A DNA stretch of 64,000 nt, from positions 3,664,501 through 3,728,500 of the forward strand of contig NC_016459.1 in NCBI RefSeq assembly GCF_000226115.1, read 5' to 3'. The DNA comes from Thermothielavioides terrestris NRRL 8126. Lineage: Eukaryota > Ascomycota > Sordariomycetes > Sordariales > Chaetomiaceae. The stretch's first letter is position 1; each line of letters starts with the position of its first letter. The notes beneath the pieces are model-generated. The model was not told the origin of the DNA, searched no databases, and saw nothing but the letters and a program-made list of their open reading frames with translations. The position numbers and the translations under genes are program-made. Of this stretch, positions 36,105-45,643 are shown piece by piece.

Positions 36105-36493
36105 AAGAGGTCCCGCCAAGACTAATTTCGGAGACTGCCGCTTACAAGTATTTACAATCGCCACGGGGTAAGCGGGGCTACAACGACTTCGAGCAACATC
36201 AACAACGAACAATTGCAAAGACTCGTCGCAACAACTTTATACAGCTTCACGAAACCTCAACCAAATCGAAAAAAAAGAAAAGGAGGATAACCCGCACCCT
36301 AACCTTAACTCGTATCCTAACCTTAACCCGAATCCTAACTAGTGGGGGGCTGGCGCCGCCCCCCGTACCCCCGGCGAACTAACCGCTTAAACGCCTTGGC
36401 GATAGTGCAAACGCCTTGGCGATCGGGGTTGCGTAAAAACGTTGTAAAAACATTGCCGACAATTGGCCGAAATTAGTCTTGGCGGGACCTCTT
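36105..36493. mobile_element. MITE copy 1 (TA target site, 27-bp inverted repeats)
   Basis: A 389-bp non-coding element bounded by TA on both sides (36103-36104 and 36494-36495). Its perfect 27-bp terminal inverted repeats begin AAGAGGTCCCGCCAAGACTA. Inside are a degenerate array of CCTAA/CCTTAA units (about 36290-36345) and a GC palindrome, GGGGGGC...GCCCCCC. Two related copies lie at 61.0-62.0 kb. This copy keeps more CG and CA than the others, so it is closer to the original sequence. TA duplication and terminal repeats suggest mobilisation by a Tc1/mariner-type transposase. It sits between POL2 and COX20. Confidence 0.85.
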
Positions 36494-36774
36494 TAACGTC
36501 CACCAGCACCAGCCGAACCGAAAGATTGAAGATCAGATGGTGCTTGGCGAGTTGCAGCGCAACCTGCGCATTCGAGCTGCCTTGTCCGAGGCTGCTGTCC
36601 GCCCAAGGTGAGTCCACCGAAGTTTGACCCAATTGGGATCTGAGTGATGACCAATGACTGAAACCCGCATTGCAAGAGAAGAGAAGAAGCTCCAGTGTCC
36701 CTGCCCAATCCCACTCTGAGACCTGCCCACGCACGCCTCCCACCTCTCCAGTCCCCGACTCAGCGGCGCCCGCC

Positions 36775-37386
36775 ATGTCAACACCACAACCTCCCTCGCG
36801 GGAACACGGTCCCGCAGACCCAAGCCGCCCCTGGCTCCAGCAGACCGACTCGAGTTCCCTGCCCACCTCCCAGCCCGCAAGTTCATCCGCCAGCTCACCC
36901 CATCAGCAACAACAACAACAACCACAACATCCGCCCTCCGCCCAACCGCCGCAACCACCGTCCCAGCGCCCGCCAACCCTAAGCGACGCGATCCGAACCA
37001 TCAAACCGTCCGACTTCCTGACGTTCCACCAAGCGCCGTGCTCGCGCAACGGGCTGCTGACGGGCATCGGCGCGGGTGCGGGCGTGGGCGCGCTGCGGTG
37101 GATCATGGGCCTGCCGGTGCCGAAGGCGGCGAACTGGGCGGTGGGCGCGGGGGCGCTGGCGGCGCTGGGCCAGTACGAGTACTGCCAGTACCAGCGGCGG
37201 GCGGAGCGCGAGAAGGTGAAGCGGGTCGTCGAGGTGTACGCGTCGCGGCAGGCGAGGGAGAGGAAAGAGAAAAAGAAGGAGGAGAAGGAGGAGGAGGAAC
37301 GGCGGAAGGCCAGGGAGGTGAGGGAGCAAGGGGAGGGCGGGGAGAAGGGGACGACGGGCGGGAGGTCGTGGTGGCGGCTTTGGTAG
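36775..37386 (+). CDS. COX20: Cytochrome c oxidase assembly protein COX20
   Basis: A single exon of 203 residues. The first 70 are Pro/Gln/Ser-rich, followed by the conserved core: DFLTFHQAPCSRNGLLTGIG (about 83-102), a hydrophobic helix, GLPVPKAANWAVGAGALAAL and QYEYCQYQRR. This two-helix hairpin with an intervening PKAANWAVG matches Cox20/FAM36A. It is a mitochondrial inner membrane chaperone that holds Cox2 during N-terminal processing and copper insertion. The C-terminal third is a highly charged Lys/Glu/Arg segment likely to form a helix. Start chosen at MSTPQPPS (36775), which follows a purine-poor leader; the frame is open further upstream to 36670. Confidence 0.9.
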   Translation: MSTPQPPSREHGPADPSRPWLQQTDSSSLPTSQPASSSASSPHQQQQQQPQHPPSAQPPQPPSQRPPTLSDAIRTIKPSDFLTFHQAPCSRNGLLTGIGAGAGVGALRWIMGLPVPKAANWAVGAGALAALGQYEYCQYQRRAEREKVKRVVEVYASRQARERKEKKKEEKEEEERRKAREVREQGEGGEKGTTGGRSWWRLW

Positions 37387-37916
37387 GGGGGTAGGGACGT
37401 GTAGGATACCGACAGAAGAGAACGGGTAGGCGTTGTGAAGGTGGGTTGAGAGATCATGTACTATACGTGTACATTCACACATGGAATCGGGGGTCACAAC
37501 TATATGATCCTGTTGCATAGAATTCGGAATGTTTTTGTGGCAACACCGTCAACAAGCCCTCGATATTGTCGCAGGGGTCCTTGTGAATGCCACTTAGTTC
37601 ACTTCCAGCGCGTAGCTTTGAACATAGTAAGCCCCTCGAAATCTCGCAACCTTCCAAACGCCGTCCGACCCTCCGGCTTGTGCACCCAGCCCAGCCCGCC
37701 GTGAAGCACCTGCACCTGACCAAACGCCGTCTCCAAGCAAATGTCCCACTCGTTACCCAGCAAACCAAAGGAGTATCATCAAAAGCTCAAGCGCAGCAGA
37801 CGTCATAGCAGCCATCCGAGTCGTCCTTCGTAACCGCAAACCCAACCCGTCACGGAGAAACCCAAATATGCTAATCCGCCCAAGCAAGCGTTATCAATCC
37901 GTCAACCAGCGAGGCA
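37387..37916. other. Convergent intergenic region
   Basis: 530 bp between the 3' ends of COX20 and the convergent gene. No gene is seen; terminator and polyadenylation signals for both genes must lie here. Confidence 0.5.
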
Positions 37917-39059
37917 TCAGCTTTCAGTCAAGTCCCCAGCTCCCTCCCTCTCTCTCGCCACCTCCCTCTCGACAAACCTCACCCGTCTCCTCTCCCTCTT
38001 CCCCTTCTTCCCGGCCCACCCACCCGCAACAGCATCCGCCGCTGTTTCCGCCGCTGCTGGCGGCGCTGGACTACCCCCACTCCCACCACCACCACTACTA
38101 CCCTCCCTCCCCCTGCGCCGCAGACTCCTCTTGGCCCGCGCCTCCCGCTCCTCCCGCTTCCGGTACTCGGCCAGCTGCTGGCGGCGGCGCAGCGCGCGCG
38201 CGTGCGCGATCGCCGGCGTCGGCTTGAAGCCGATGCCGTTGATGCCCGTGCCGTCGTCGTCCGAGTCGTCCGGGTCGTAGACCGTGATCTCGTCGTCGTG
38301 CCAGGTCAGCGAGGCGCGGAGCGGGTCGGTGATGGTCGGTTTCGAGGGTGTGGTGGTTGGGGGTCTGGTTTTGCGTTTGGGTTTCCGCTTGGCGTTTGAC
38401 TTCGGTTTCGGGATGGGGTCGGTGTTGGAATTGGAGTTGGTGACGGTCACAGCGTAGGGAAAGGGCGGGGTGCCTGCTCGTCGGCGCGGGCGACTGCGGG
38501 CTTGTGGCGAGAGAGGCGGGAACGGAAGGTGGGTGACTGACGGTGGTGGACTGTCGGGAACGGGGGTGCTCGTGCTTGTGCCTGTGTTTTCGTCCTCGTC
38601 GGGACTTGTGTTGGCTATTGTCTCTGACTGCTCAACCACGGCATCGTCGAGGGCTACGAAGCGTGGCCTGCTTGGGCTTGCGTCGTTCTTGAAAGTATAT
38701 GGCGGCTGTCTTTGTGGCTGTGATGTTGGCTCTGCGGCTGGGGCGACAACCTCGGCGGCAGGGAGGCTCTCAGCGTCGTGCATCTCGATATCGGGGAGTT
38801 TCACCCGTTTCCGAGCCCCATCCTCGACATCGCTGTCCACCATGCTCGGTTCGGCTGAACGTCCATCGTCCCCGCCCCCACCATCCAACGCCAGGCCCCG
38901 GAACCTACGTGCGACTCGAGTGCGTGGGCTCGCATTGCCGTCTTCTGAAGACGGATTGACGTCAAAGGTGAAGCGCACCGAAGTGTTTAGCTTGGGTGTG
39001 GCATCGTTGAGCATATCGCAGCGTTTCCTCTTCGGGGTCGAGAACGGGGAGTCGGTCAT
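37917..39059 (-). CDS. Conserved fungal protein of unknown function, probably nuclear
   Basis: A single exon of 380 residues, convergent with COX20. It starts MTDSPFSTPKRKRCDMLND with a basic KRKR cluster. The middle is low complexity, rich in Pro, Thr and Ser, with a second basic block (KRKPKRKTRP). The most conserved-looking part is near residues 250-310: SLTWHDDEITVYDPDDSDDD then GTGINGIGFKPTPAIAHARA, followed by an Arg/Glu helix (RRRQQLAEYRKREEREARAK). From memory, this TWHxDEITVYDP block recurs in unnamed ascomycete proteins. Composition suggests a disordered nuclear protein. No enzyme motif is present, and no function can be assigned. Confidence 0.8.
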   Translation of the reverse strand: MTDSPFSTPKRKRCDMLNDATPKLNTSVRFTFDVNPSSEDGNASPRTRVARRFRGLALDGGGGDDGRSAEPSMVDSDVEDGARKRVKLPDIEMHDAESLPAAEVVAPAAEPTSQPQRQPPYTFKNDASPSRPRFVALDDAVVEQSETIANTSPDEDENTGTSTSTPVPDSPPPSVTHLPFPPLSPQARSRPRRRAGTPPFPYAVTVTNSNSNTDPIPKPKSNAKRKPKRKTRPPTTTPSKPTITDPLRASLTWHDDEITVYDPDDSDDDGTGINGIGFKPTPAIAHARALRRRQQLAEYRKREEREARAKRSLRRRGREGSSGGGGSGGSPAPPAAAETAADAVAGGWAGKKGKRERRRVRFVEREVAREREGAGDLTES

Positions 39060-40320
39060 TGCTGCGGCATCCCGTTGCCGGGCCCTTCCGCTTTGGTCAA
39101 ATCGCGCCTTAACACTGGATCAGGTCGGGCCCGGAAGCCGCAGGTTGGTTGCGCTGCAATGATGGAAGCCACCGGCAACGTCGACAGCAGCAAGCTCGTG
39201 GCGAGGCGGAGGAATATATTGTACCCTTGGATAGGAGAACTCTGTTAAGTCGTGGCCCTCAATCTCGAGGTGCAATTAACCTGAGATCTGCGTGCGTGGC
39301 GTCCGGATGTGGCAAGCGCTCATCCCTCATCAATGTGCCGCCCAGTCGGTTGCATCGAACGAGCAAGCGGGAGCGTGCTTGTGGGGCCAACGAACCGCTG
39401 CCTTGTGGGCCCCCTGGTCGGGTGACATGGGTGGCACGCTCCACTGAACCACGCGTCATGCCCCGCCATGCCCCACGGAGCTGGTGTAACTTGAGCTGGC
39501 AAGCTCTGTTTTGGATCCCTCAAGCTCTTGCCTTTCGCGGAACTGTTCCGTTCGTTCCTTGCATTGCATTGGCAATGATTCTTGGCGACCAGTTAATGCA
39601 CATCTAGATCTGTGGCGCTCTGATTTACCTAACCCAGTTCTCTTCACCCAACACAGATATACCTGGAAGATGCCATCATTATGGCATTTGGTTCTGGCCC
39701 ACTAGATGGACGTCTCGAAGCTTTCCGCGAATTCGAACATGATTATCCACATGGCATCCACGTTGCCCAGTCTCGGGCTGCAAACTGTTGTCACGACAAC
39801 AGGTGTCGGTTCTCTGGCAGTGCCACGTCGCGCTGAGCACTCGAGGTGACCGGACATCTCGAGTCAACTCTGGCCTCCATCCTGTTAGCTCGGACTGGCA
39901 TCATGGCGTTGCTTGCTTTGATTTGCCATTGAGCGTGAGGTAGGTTTCTCAGCACGAACGGTAATCATTCTTCGGGGACCTTCCGTGGCATATCACTTGG
40001 ATTAGATGGTACTAGTGCACAAGCCATTGAAGAATCAGCTTTCCCGAGCTCTCTGTATTCAGCATTTCCATGTGCTTGATATAGTAAGGAACTATAAAGG
40101 AGCACCTTGCAGCCATCAAGCTCTGGAGACCTCATGAATGCACTCAACCTGGGCCGACGGAACACGACGCTGGCGATTTTGCGGTGTGCATTCTCGGGCT
40201 ATAGCTAGCAATTTCAGGACAGTTAAAACTTTTCGCATCATTTGGGACGTATGGTGCAGTACACTTCTTGGGTCAAGTATACGCTGGCGGGTGCGGAGGG
40301 ACCGGGAGCCCAAGAAAAAT
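39060..40320. other. Intergenic region left of the transposon
   Basis: About 1.26 kb of unremarkable sequence without a recognised gene. Composition is normal up to the transposon end at 40323, so the AT-rich block is confined to the element. Confidence 0.5.
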
Positions 40321-40322
40321 TA

Positions 40323-40489
40323 CCCGAGGGCCAAAGGAAAAGTGGGTATTTTCGCAGCCCTCTCTTCTTCCAGAAGAGAGGGGCACAAAATTGCCGGACA
40401 CCCCAAAAAAACCGGACACCTCCCTACCTAATTTTGTATACGAACGCGTCCTGGCACGGGGGATCACAACCGCGTCAACCGCATCAATT
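40323..40489 (+). repeat. Left terminal inverted repeat
   Basis: Matches the reverse complement of 43214-43379 over about 167 bp; the outer 100 bp are almost identical. It contains the palindrome at 40358-40382 and the direct repeats CCGGACACC at 40394-40402 and 40412-40420. CA and TG dinucleotides are intact, unlike the interior. Confidence 0.9.
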
Positions 40490-41049
40490 TGAAGCTATTG
40501 CCGCCAGCCAACTTGCAAATAGTGATGTTTTTTATAGTGTTTTAACATACCTAGATCTTCGAACCTCCCGCCTAAGCTACGTAGTATACGCGCTGCCCAC
40601 TAGCTCAACAACGCCCTTACGCGCTACTATACTAACTACCTTCGAGGCAAGGCTAATAGCTGTACAATACCTTCTCTTCGTATTGCGGCTAAGCGGTTCG
40701 GCTATAGTAAATCGTAGATCGCTATGTATCTTAAGGCTCTTTGTAATACTGGCTCGCTAGTACTAAATACCTGTTGTATCGCTAGGCAGCTATATACACT
40801 TATAGATATAGAAGATAGTGCCCTCGATATATATATAGAGTAGCTATCCACCTTAGGATCCTTGTCTATATAGGATCTTATTGAGGGCGCTACGAATTAC
40901 CTATAAATACGCTATATTCCTCCTATAAGCCCTATCAACTATACCTAATAGGTATATTAGCAGTTCGATTATCCTATATACTTTATAATGAGTAGGAAGC
41001 TAGTAGAGGCTATACAACTATCTGTTTAATAATAGATCGATAAACTAAA

Positions 41050-41790
41050 TAAGTTCTTCGACTACTATAAAGATGCTATTAAGAGGTTCAAGATTATAGT
41101 AGCTAGTTGTTAGAACGTCGACGAGATAGGCTACTGTTTAGCGATATTGAGTAGGAAGTTCTAGATCCTAGCTATTAAGACGAAGAAGAATAAAAAGGTT
41201 AAAGGTTGTTCTTTAATACTAAAGGTCTATTATCTACTTATTATACTATTTTCTTAGTTAGAGCTCCCCAACCTCTATAATAGGGAGTCGATAACCTTGA
41301 TTAGTTATACTAATACTATTGGCAACGCTATACCTATATATAGTATCTTTAAGTAGTAGCTAAACGAGAACTAGAACATCGACGGCCTTGATAGTGAAAT
41401 ACAGTTCAATGCCTTAGAAATAGCGTTTAATAACTATAATATTATAGCCAACTAGATCTAGCACTTCAATAGACACTCCTTCTAATACTATCCTATCGTT
41501 TAGGTATACGAGCTTATATTTAAAGAGTAGTTTAGCTATAGTGTATATAGCTTCTAGAGCCTTGACAATGTTGTAGAATCTAAGTAGAATAATATACGTC
41601 CTAAGGATTATATCTACCACCTATTAGTGATAGATAGCTTCTTAGAGTACTATACGTTGGATATCTACAAATACTGCCTTATATACAACATTATTATTAA
41701 GTTTCTACTACTATATTTATTGTATAAGATATAACTAATAGATATAGGCGTATTCCAACACATTAAGAAGGTATATCAAATACACCTTCG
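41050..41790 (+). pseudogene. RIP-degraded pogo-type transposase
   Basis: Read in one frame, the relic gives FFDYYKDAIKRF, then NVDEIGYCL at 41114 (the first catalytic Asp region, usually NMDE-G), YNRESITLISYTNTIGNAIP at 41276, LLVIDSFLEYYTLDIYKYC near 41630 (second catalytic Asp region), and LIDIGVFQHIKKVYQ near 41735 (family consensus LQPLDVGVF-PLK). Stops interrupt it frequently, and those in conserved motifs sit where Gln or Trp is expected. No frameshift was found across these 700 bp. Frame-preserving nonsense decay plus TA enrichment is the pattern left by RIP. The protein cannot be functional. Confidence 0.75.
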
Positions 41791-43213
41791 CTAAGTAGTT
41801 CGCTAAGGCGAGCTAACCTTTATACGTATATAGTTCGTTGAGAACCTCTAAGTTCATTGCCTTACCTAGAGCTAAACCTATTACTAGTTCTAATATACAA
41901 CTAGCAAATCGTTGATAAAGGCTTTACAAAGAATAGGATCATCTTTAGCTTTATAAGGTCAAGGATATAGCTATCGAACTATACTATCTATATCGCTAAG
42001 CTCGAAGATGCTAACCTCCAAGCCAATAGCGTAGTATATCCTTCGTTACTTCCAAAGCAAGATCGCTAGGAGTCGGCTACTAAAGGCGTTGAACGCCTCT
42101 AAACCAAATACAACGATATATTTAGCTCCCTAATACGCTATTACATTATAGATATCGCTACTATAATATAAGAAGGTTAGCTTGTATAAGAGCACCTTAC
42201 TATATTTATAGCTAACAATAAACAATAGCTAGTATCGTATACTACGAAGTAAGCTAAAGGGCGTTTAGTCTAGCTATCTAGCGCTATTATTACTAGCGTA
42301 TCTATCGAAGATATCTACTATATATAGGCTACTTACGATCGGAGGTATATAGAGGCTATTACTAAAGAATCTTATAAGGTAATAAAGAACATTATATATA
42401 TTAGGGAAAAGGAGCTTAAGAAGGAGTAGATAGAGTAGAAAAGGATATTAAGCAACAAGGTTATAGGCAATAGCCGCCTATAGATAATAACCTTCGAAGA
42501 ATTCCTTAAAAAGACTGGCTAGACCAACGACATTATACCTTTTAATCCCAACGACTGTTTAATCTTTAATATATAGTATAGCGAGGATCCTCTATCTAAG
42601 CCCTTCTTCTTTATCGATATAATAAGCAAAGAACTGGATACCTATAGGCTAGAGCGACTACTATACGATTTCCTAGTGCTAGAGCTAGAGCCAATGCAAT
42701 GTAGTATCTAAATAGGCGATAAATAGGAGCTACTTACCAACGAAGATAATAGCTTCTCCTAGATATAATCTAACGACGATAATACCGATAATAATACCGA
42801 CGATAATACTGATTCGCCTCTACTATATAGAAGCATTTACAATAGCGAAGGCGCTTGCCAACTGGCCTACAACAGGATCAATAGGCTTATCGCAAAGTGG
42901 TAGGCATATAAGGCGAGGAGGTACGTAGCGTAGGAAGCTCAACACTAAGAATCTATAGCCAGGGAGGATCGTGATAGTTCGCTATATATATAGATACGCC
43001 TAGATGGCAATAGCGAGCCAGTATCTATAGGTTTAGCCGCCTTGTAATAAGTAGGTAGCAGTTAGAGGCGCGTAGTTAGGGGAGCAGTCGAGGCGCGTAG
43101 TCAGGGTATATAAGCTGGCTATATATTATATAAGTATATTTCAATTTGATCTAGATCGAATTTTATTGCGTTTTTAAGCTTTTTGAGCTATCCTACGCAT
43201 TTGTAGGGTAGTC

Positions 43214-43379
43214 GAATTGATGCGGTTGCGAATTGCGATACCTTGTGCCAGGACGCGATCATATACAAAAATGGGTGCGGAGGTGTCCGGTTTTTTTGGG
43301 GTGTCCGGCAATTTTGTGCCCCTCTCTTCTGGAAGAAGAGAGGGCTACGAAAATACCCACTTTTCCTTTGGCCCTCGGG
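43214..43379 (-). repeat. Right terminal inverted repeat
   Basis: Inverted partner of the left repeat. Direct repeats GGTGTCCGG occur at 43282-43290 and 43300-43308, and the palindrome is conserved. The inner half has drifted more than the outer half. Confidence 0.9.
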
Positions 43380-43381
43380 TA

Positions 43382-43986
43382 GAACTGAGAGTTCGGATGC
43401 AGTCCCGTTGATTCTCCGGAAGGGCTGGTTGCCGGTGTCGTAATTCACTTGAGTTGCATCGAAGGTAGGACAATTCCCATCAACTTTTTGACTCGACAAT
43501 TGCTGGTAGTTGTATGTGAATCCAGCCTTCTTCCCTCCCCGAATGTCTCTTCGGCTTTAAGGGCATTTTTATCCGCGATATTGGATGGAAGATAAGGCAC
43601 ATCCACCGCAGTTGGGCCGCTGCGGCCAGCCTGCACAGCCTCGGTTATGGGAACGTTTCAATAGTGTACTGCAGTTGGTGTTCAGCTAAGGCTGATTGGG
43701 AATGCAAGCAGGTCACGCCCCCTGCCATTCGCCCTCCTCACCATTCTCAGTTAGGCGTGTTTTCAGTTCGTCGTCGGCCACTGGATTGAGCCCGCAATGA
43801 GGCTTTGATGCCACACCGTGCCACCGCACCAGGATTGCGCGGTAAAGCGTCAACCGCGGTTCCGGGGCCCGTTATCAATGATCAAGCGCCCCCTTGCCCC
43901 TCTTGGAAAATTTACGAACCTTTGACGACAACTCCGCTGGTGATCTTGCGCTCAATTTGCTCCTCTCGCCAGTCTCGCCAGTCACG
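43382..43986. other. Intergenic region right of the transposon
   Basis: 605 bp of normal composition between the transposon and the next gene, serving as 5' flank for the membrane F-box gene. No gene is seen. Confidence 0.45.
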
Positions 43987-45643
43987 ATGTGGGGTCCCGG
44001 TGGACTGTCGTGTATAATCCGCTTCATCTGTCACGTTCCCACGGGCTTCGCGGGCATCAACGGCCTGATCACGTACAACAACGTCCGAGGGTTGGGCGAC
44101 ATTCTCAATGTAATCCCACACGGCGCGGAGTTCGTTCGAGGCTTATCATACGTGGGACGAGCGGTATGCGCAATCTCAGGAGTGCCGCTGGTCTCCAACT
44201 CAAGAGCGCAATTAACGCTGACAAACGGCCTAGGGGACTGCCACATTTGCCTGGAATTTCTTTCAATTTGCGGTGTCCCCCTTCCTGCGTGGGAACCTTC
44301 TCGCGATTACGGGGCTAGTCGATCTGGCCCTGGCTGGTCTTCTCGTCGCCGGGGTTGTTCTGGAGCGCCGATTCCTCCCCGGCACGTTCAGCGGCTGCAA
44401 CGGGGCCTCCAACTGGAACAACGCCACCGACGGCCGTAACTTTTTCGTTGTGGCGAACGGCACAGATGCGTTTGGGAGCGATGGTCCCAACAGCATATGC
44501 CACAACATCGTGCAGATTTGGGTCATGGCGATTGTGGTCATGTGAGTGAGAGGCTTCGTCGAGTCCATCCCTCCCGTCCTAGCCATTTTCCTGCTAACGC
44601 GTTTCTTGGGTATTAGCATCCTGTACCTGCTATGCGGTGTCTTCAACATACTGCTTGGTTTTGGGGGGGTTGCTCACAGCGGTCCTGGATCCAGAACGGC
44701 TTTTGGGCTCCCTCCGCAATACGACATCGACCTTTTCGGATGGATGTTCGGCCCGCTGCGTTGCCTCCTGAAGCCCGTCGTCTACGTCTACAAACATCTC
44801 CGCGCATCCTTGTACTTCGCCTGCCGATATGTGTCAAAATACATGTCACGAAAGAAGAAGTTAACGCTCCGACCTACCAAGCATTTACGGCCGCCGAAGA
44901 ACGCAAAGGGCGAGTCTGGAAACCACGGCGGTCCCCGTCTCCCCTTGGAGCTGGCGATCATGATTGTTCGGGAGCTTCACTACGCCGACCTGGTCAACCT
45001 CAGCCGGTCCTCGAAGGCTCTACGCGCCGTCTTCTTCGGAAGTCGGAGCCCAGAACAGGCGATGAAGGACCTGCGCCCGTTTGTGTGCGGAGGAGAGATT
45101 TCGTGCGCGCGCTGCGCCGTCTGCAAGATCCAAATTTGTCCGGTACAGCACTGATTGTCTACTTGGCTTGTCGAGGATATCGAAATCTAGGTTTGTTGCT
45201 AACATATCCTCCACCAGGGATGCGAGCACCGTGCGCTGATTCCCCTGTCCGGCGCCTTTCGGCACCTCAGAGCCTGCCGCCCAGCTTGCTCGAGGTGCTT
45301 CTACAAGAACCACTGCGTGCAGCGGGTTACTCCCGCCGACTACGCCAGAGCCCGGGGGAGCAGCACGCGGCGCCAATTCGATCCGTCCTGGGTTAGCGAA
45401 CTACGGCGCTATTTCCAGTGGGCAAGGCAAAGGTTCCGCTCTTCAAGGAATGTGGAGACGAACAGTGTCGGAGCCTACGACGTGTTGGACGAAGCGATCT
45501 GCCAGAACTGCGCGACGCTGTGGAGGCGGGAGATGCTGGCCGAGGTGGAAGCGGAGAGCCTGAGAGAGCTTCAGCTGGTAGCGGGCCGTAAGCTGGCTTG
45601 TTTCAGATGCCGGACGCCGTTGACGGGTGGTACGACAACCTGA
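43987..45643 (+). CDS. F-box protein with N-terminal membrane helices and Cys-rich C-terminus
   Basis: Exons 43987-44163, 44234-44541, 44617-45142 and 45218-45643 give 478 residues; introns are 70, 75 and 75 bp, and every junction keeps frame. Hydrophobic helices lie near 84-105 (LLAITGLVDLALAGLLVAGV) and 150-178 (QIWVMAIVV, then ILYLLCGVFNILLG), with an Asn/Gly-rich loop between them. An F-box-like segment follows at about 268-302 (PRLPLELAIMIVRELHYADL then VNLSRSSKALRAVFF). Cysteine clusters come next: CARCAVCKIQICPGCEH, CRPACSRCFYKNHC and, near the end, CQNCATLW...CFRCRTPL, probably zinc-binding. It could be a membrane-tethered SCF receptor (inference). Intact despite lying 600 bp from the transposon. 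Confidence 0.75.

Larger units (their letters stand above)
40323..43379. mobile_element. Pogo/Fot1-type DNA transposon, decayed inside
   Basis: A 3,057-bp element flanked by TA (40321-40322 and 43380-43381). Its terminal inverted repeats are about 167 bp long and begin CCCGAGGGCCAAAGGAAAAG. Each repeat carries an 11-bp palindrome, CCCTCTCTTCT with a TCC loop, and two direct copies of CCGGACACC spaced 18 bp apart, which look like transposase binding sites. The interior (about 40500-43200) is extremely AT-rich, dominated by TA dinucleotides, and encodes a stop-riddled transposase relic. TA duplication, the NVDEIG motif and the LIDIGVF motif place it in the Tc1/mariner superfamily, pogo branch. 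Confidence 0.9.

Noticed and set aside
36290..36345. Real interstitial telomere
   Set aside because: The CCTAA units are degenerate, only about 50 bp long and present in all three MITE copies, so they belong to the element rather than to a chromosome-end fusion.
40242..40760. 172-codon frame across the left transposon end
   Set aside because: It begins outside the element and runs through the terminal repeat into the RIP-mutated interior, so it is accidental.
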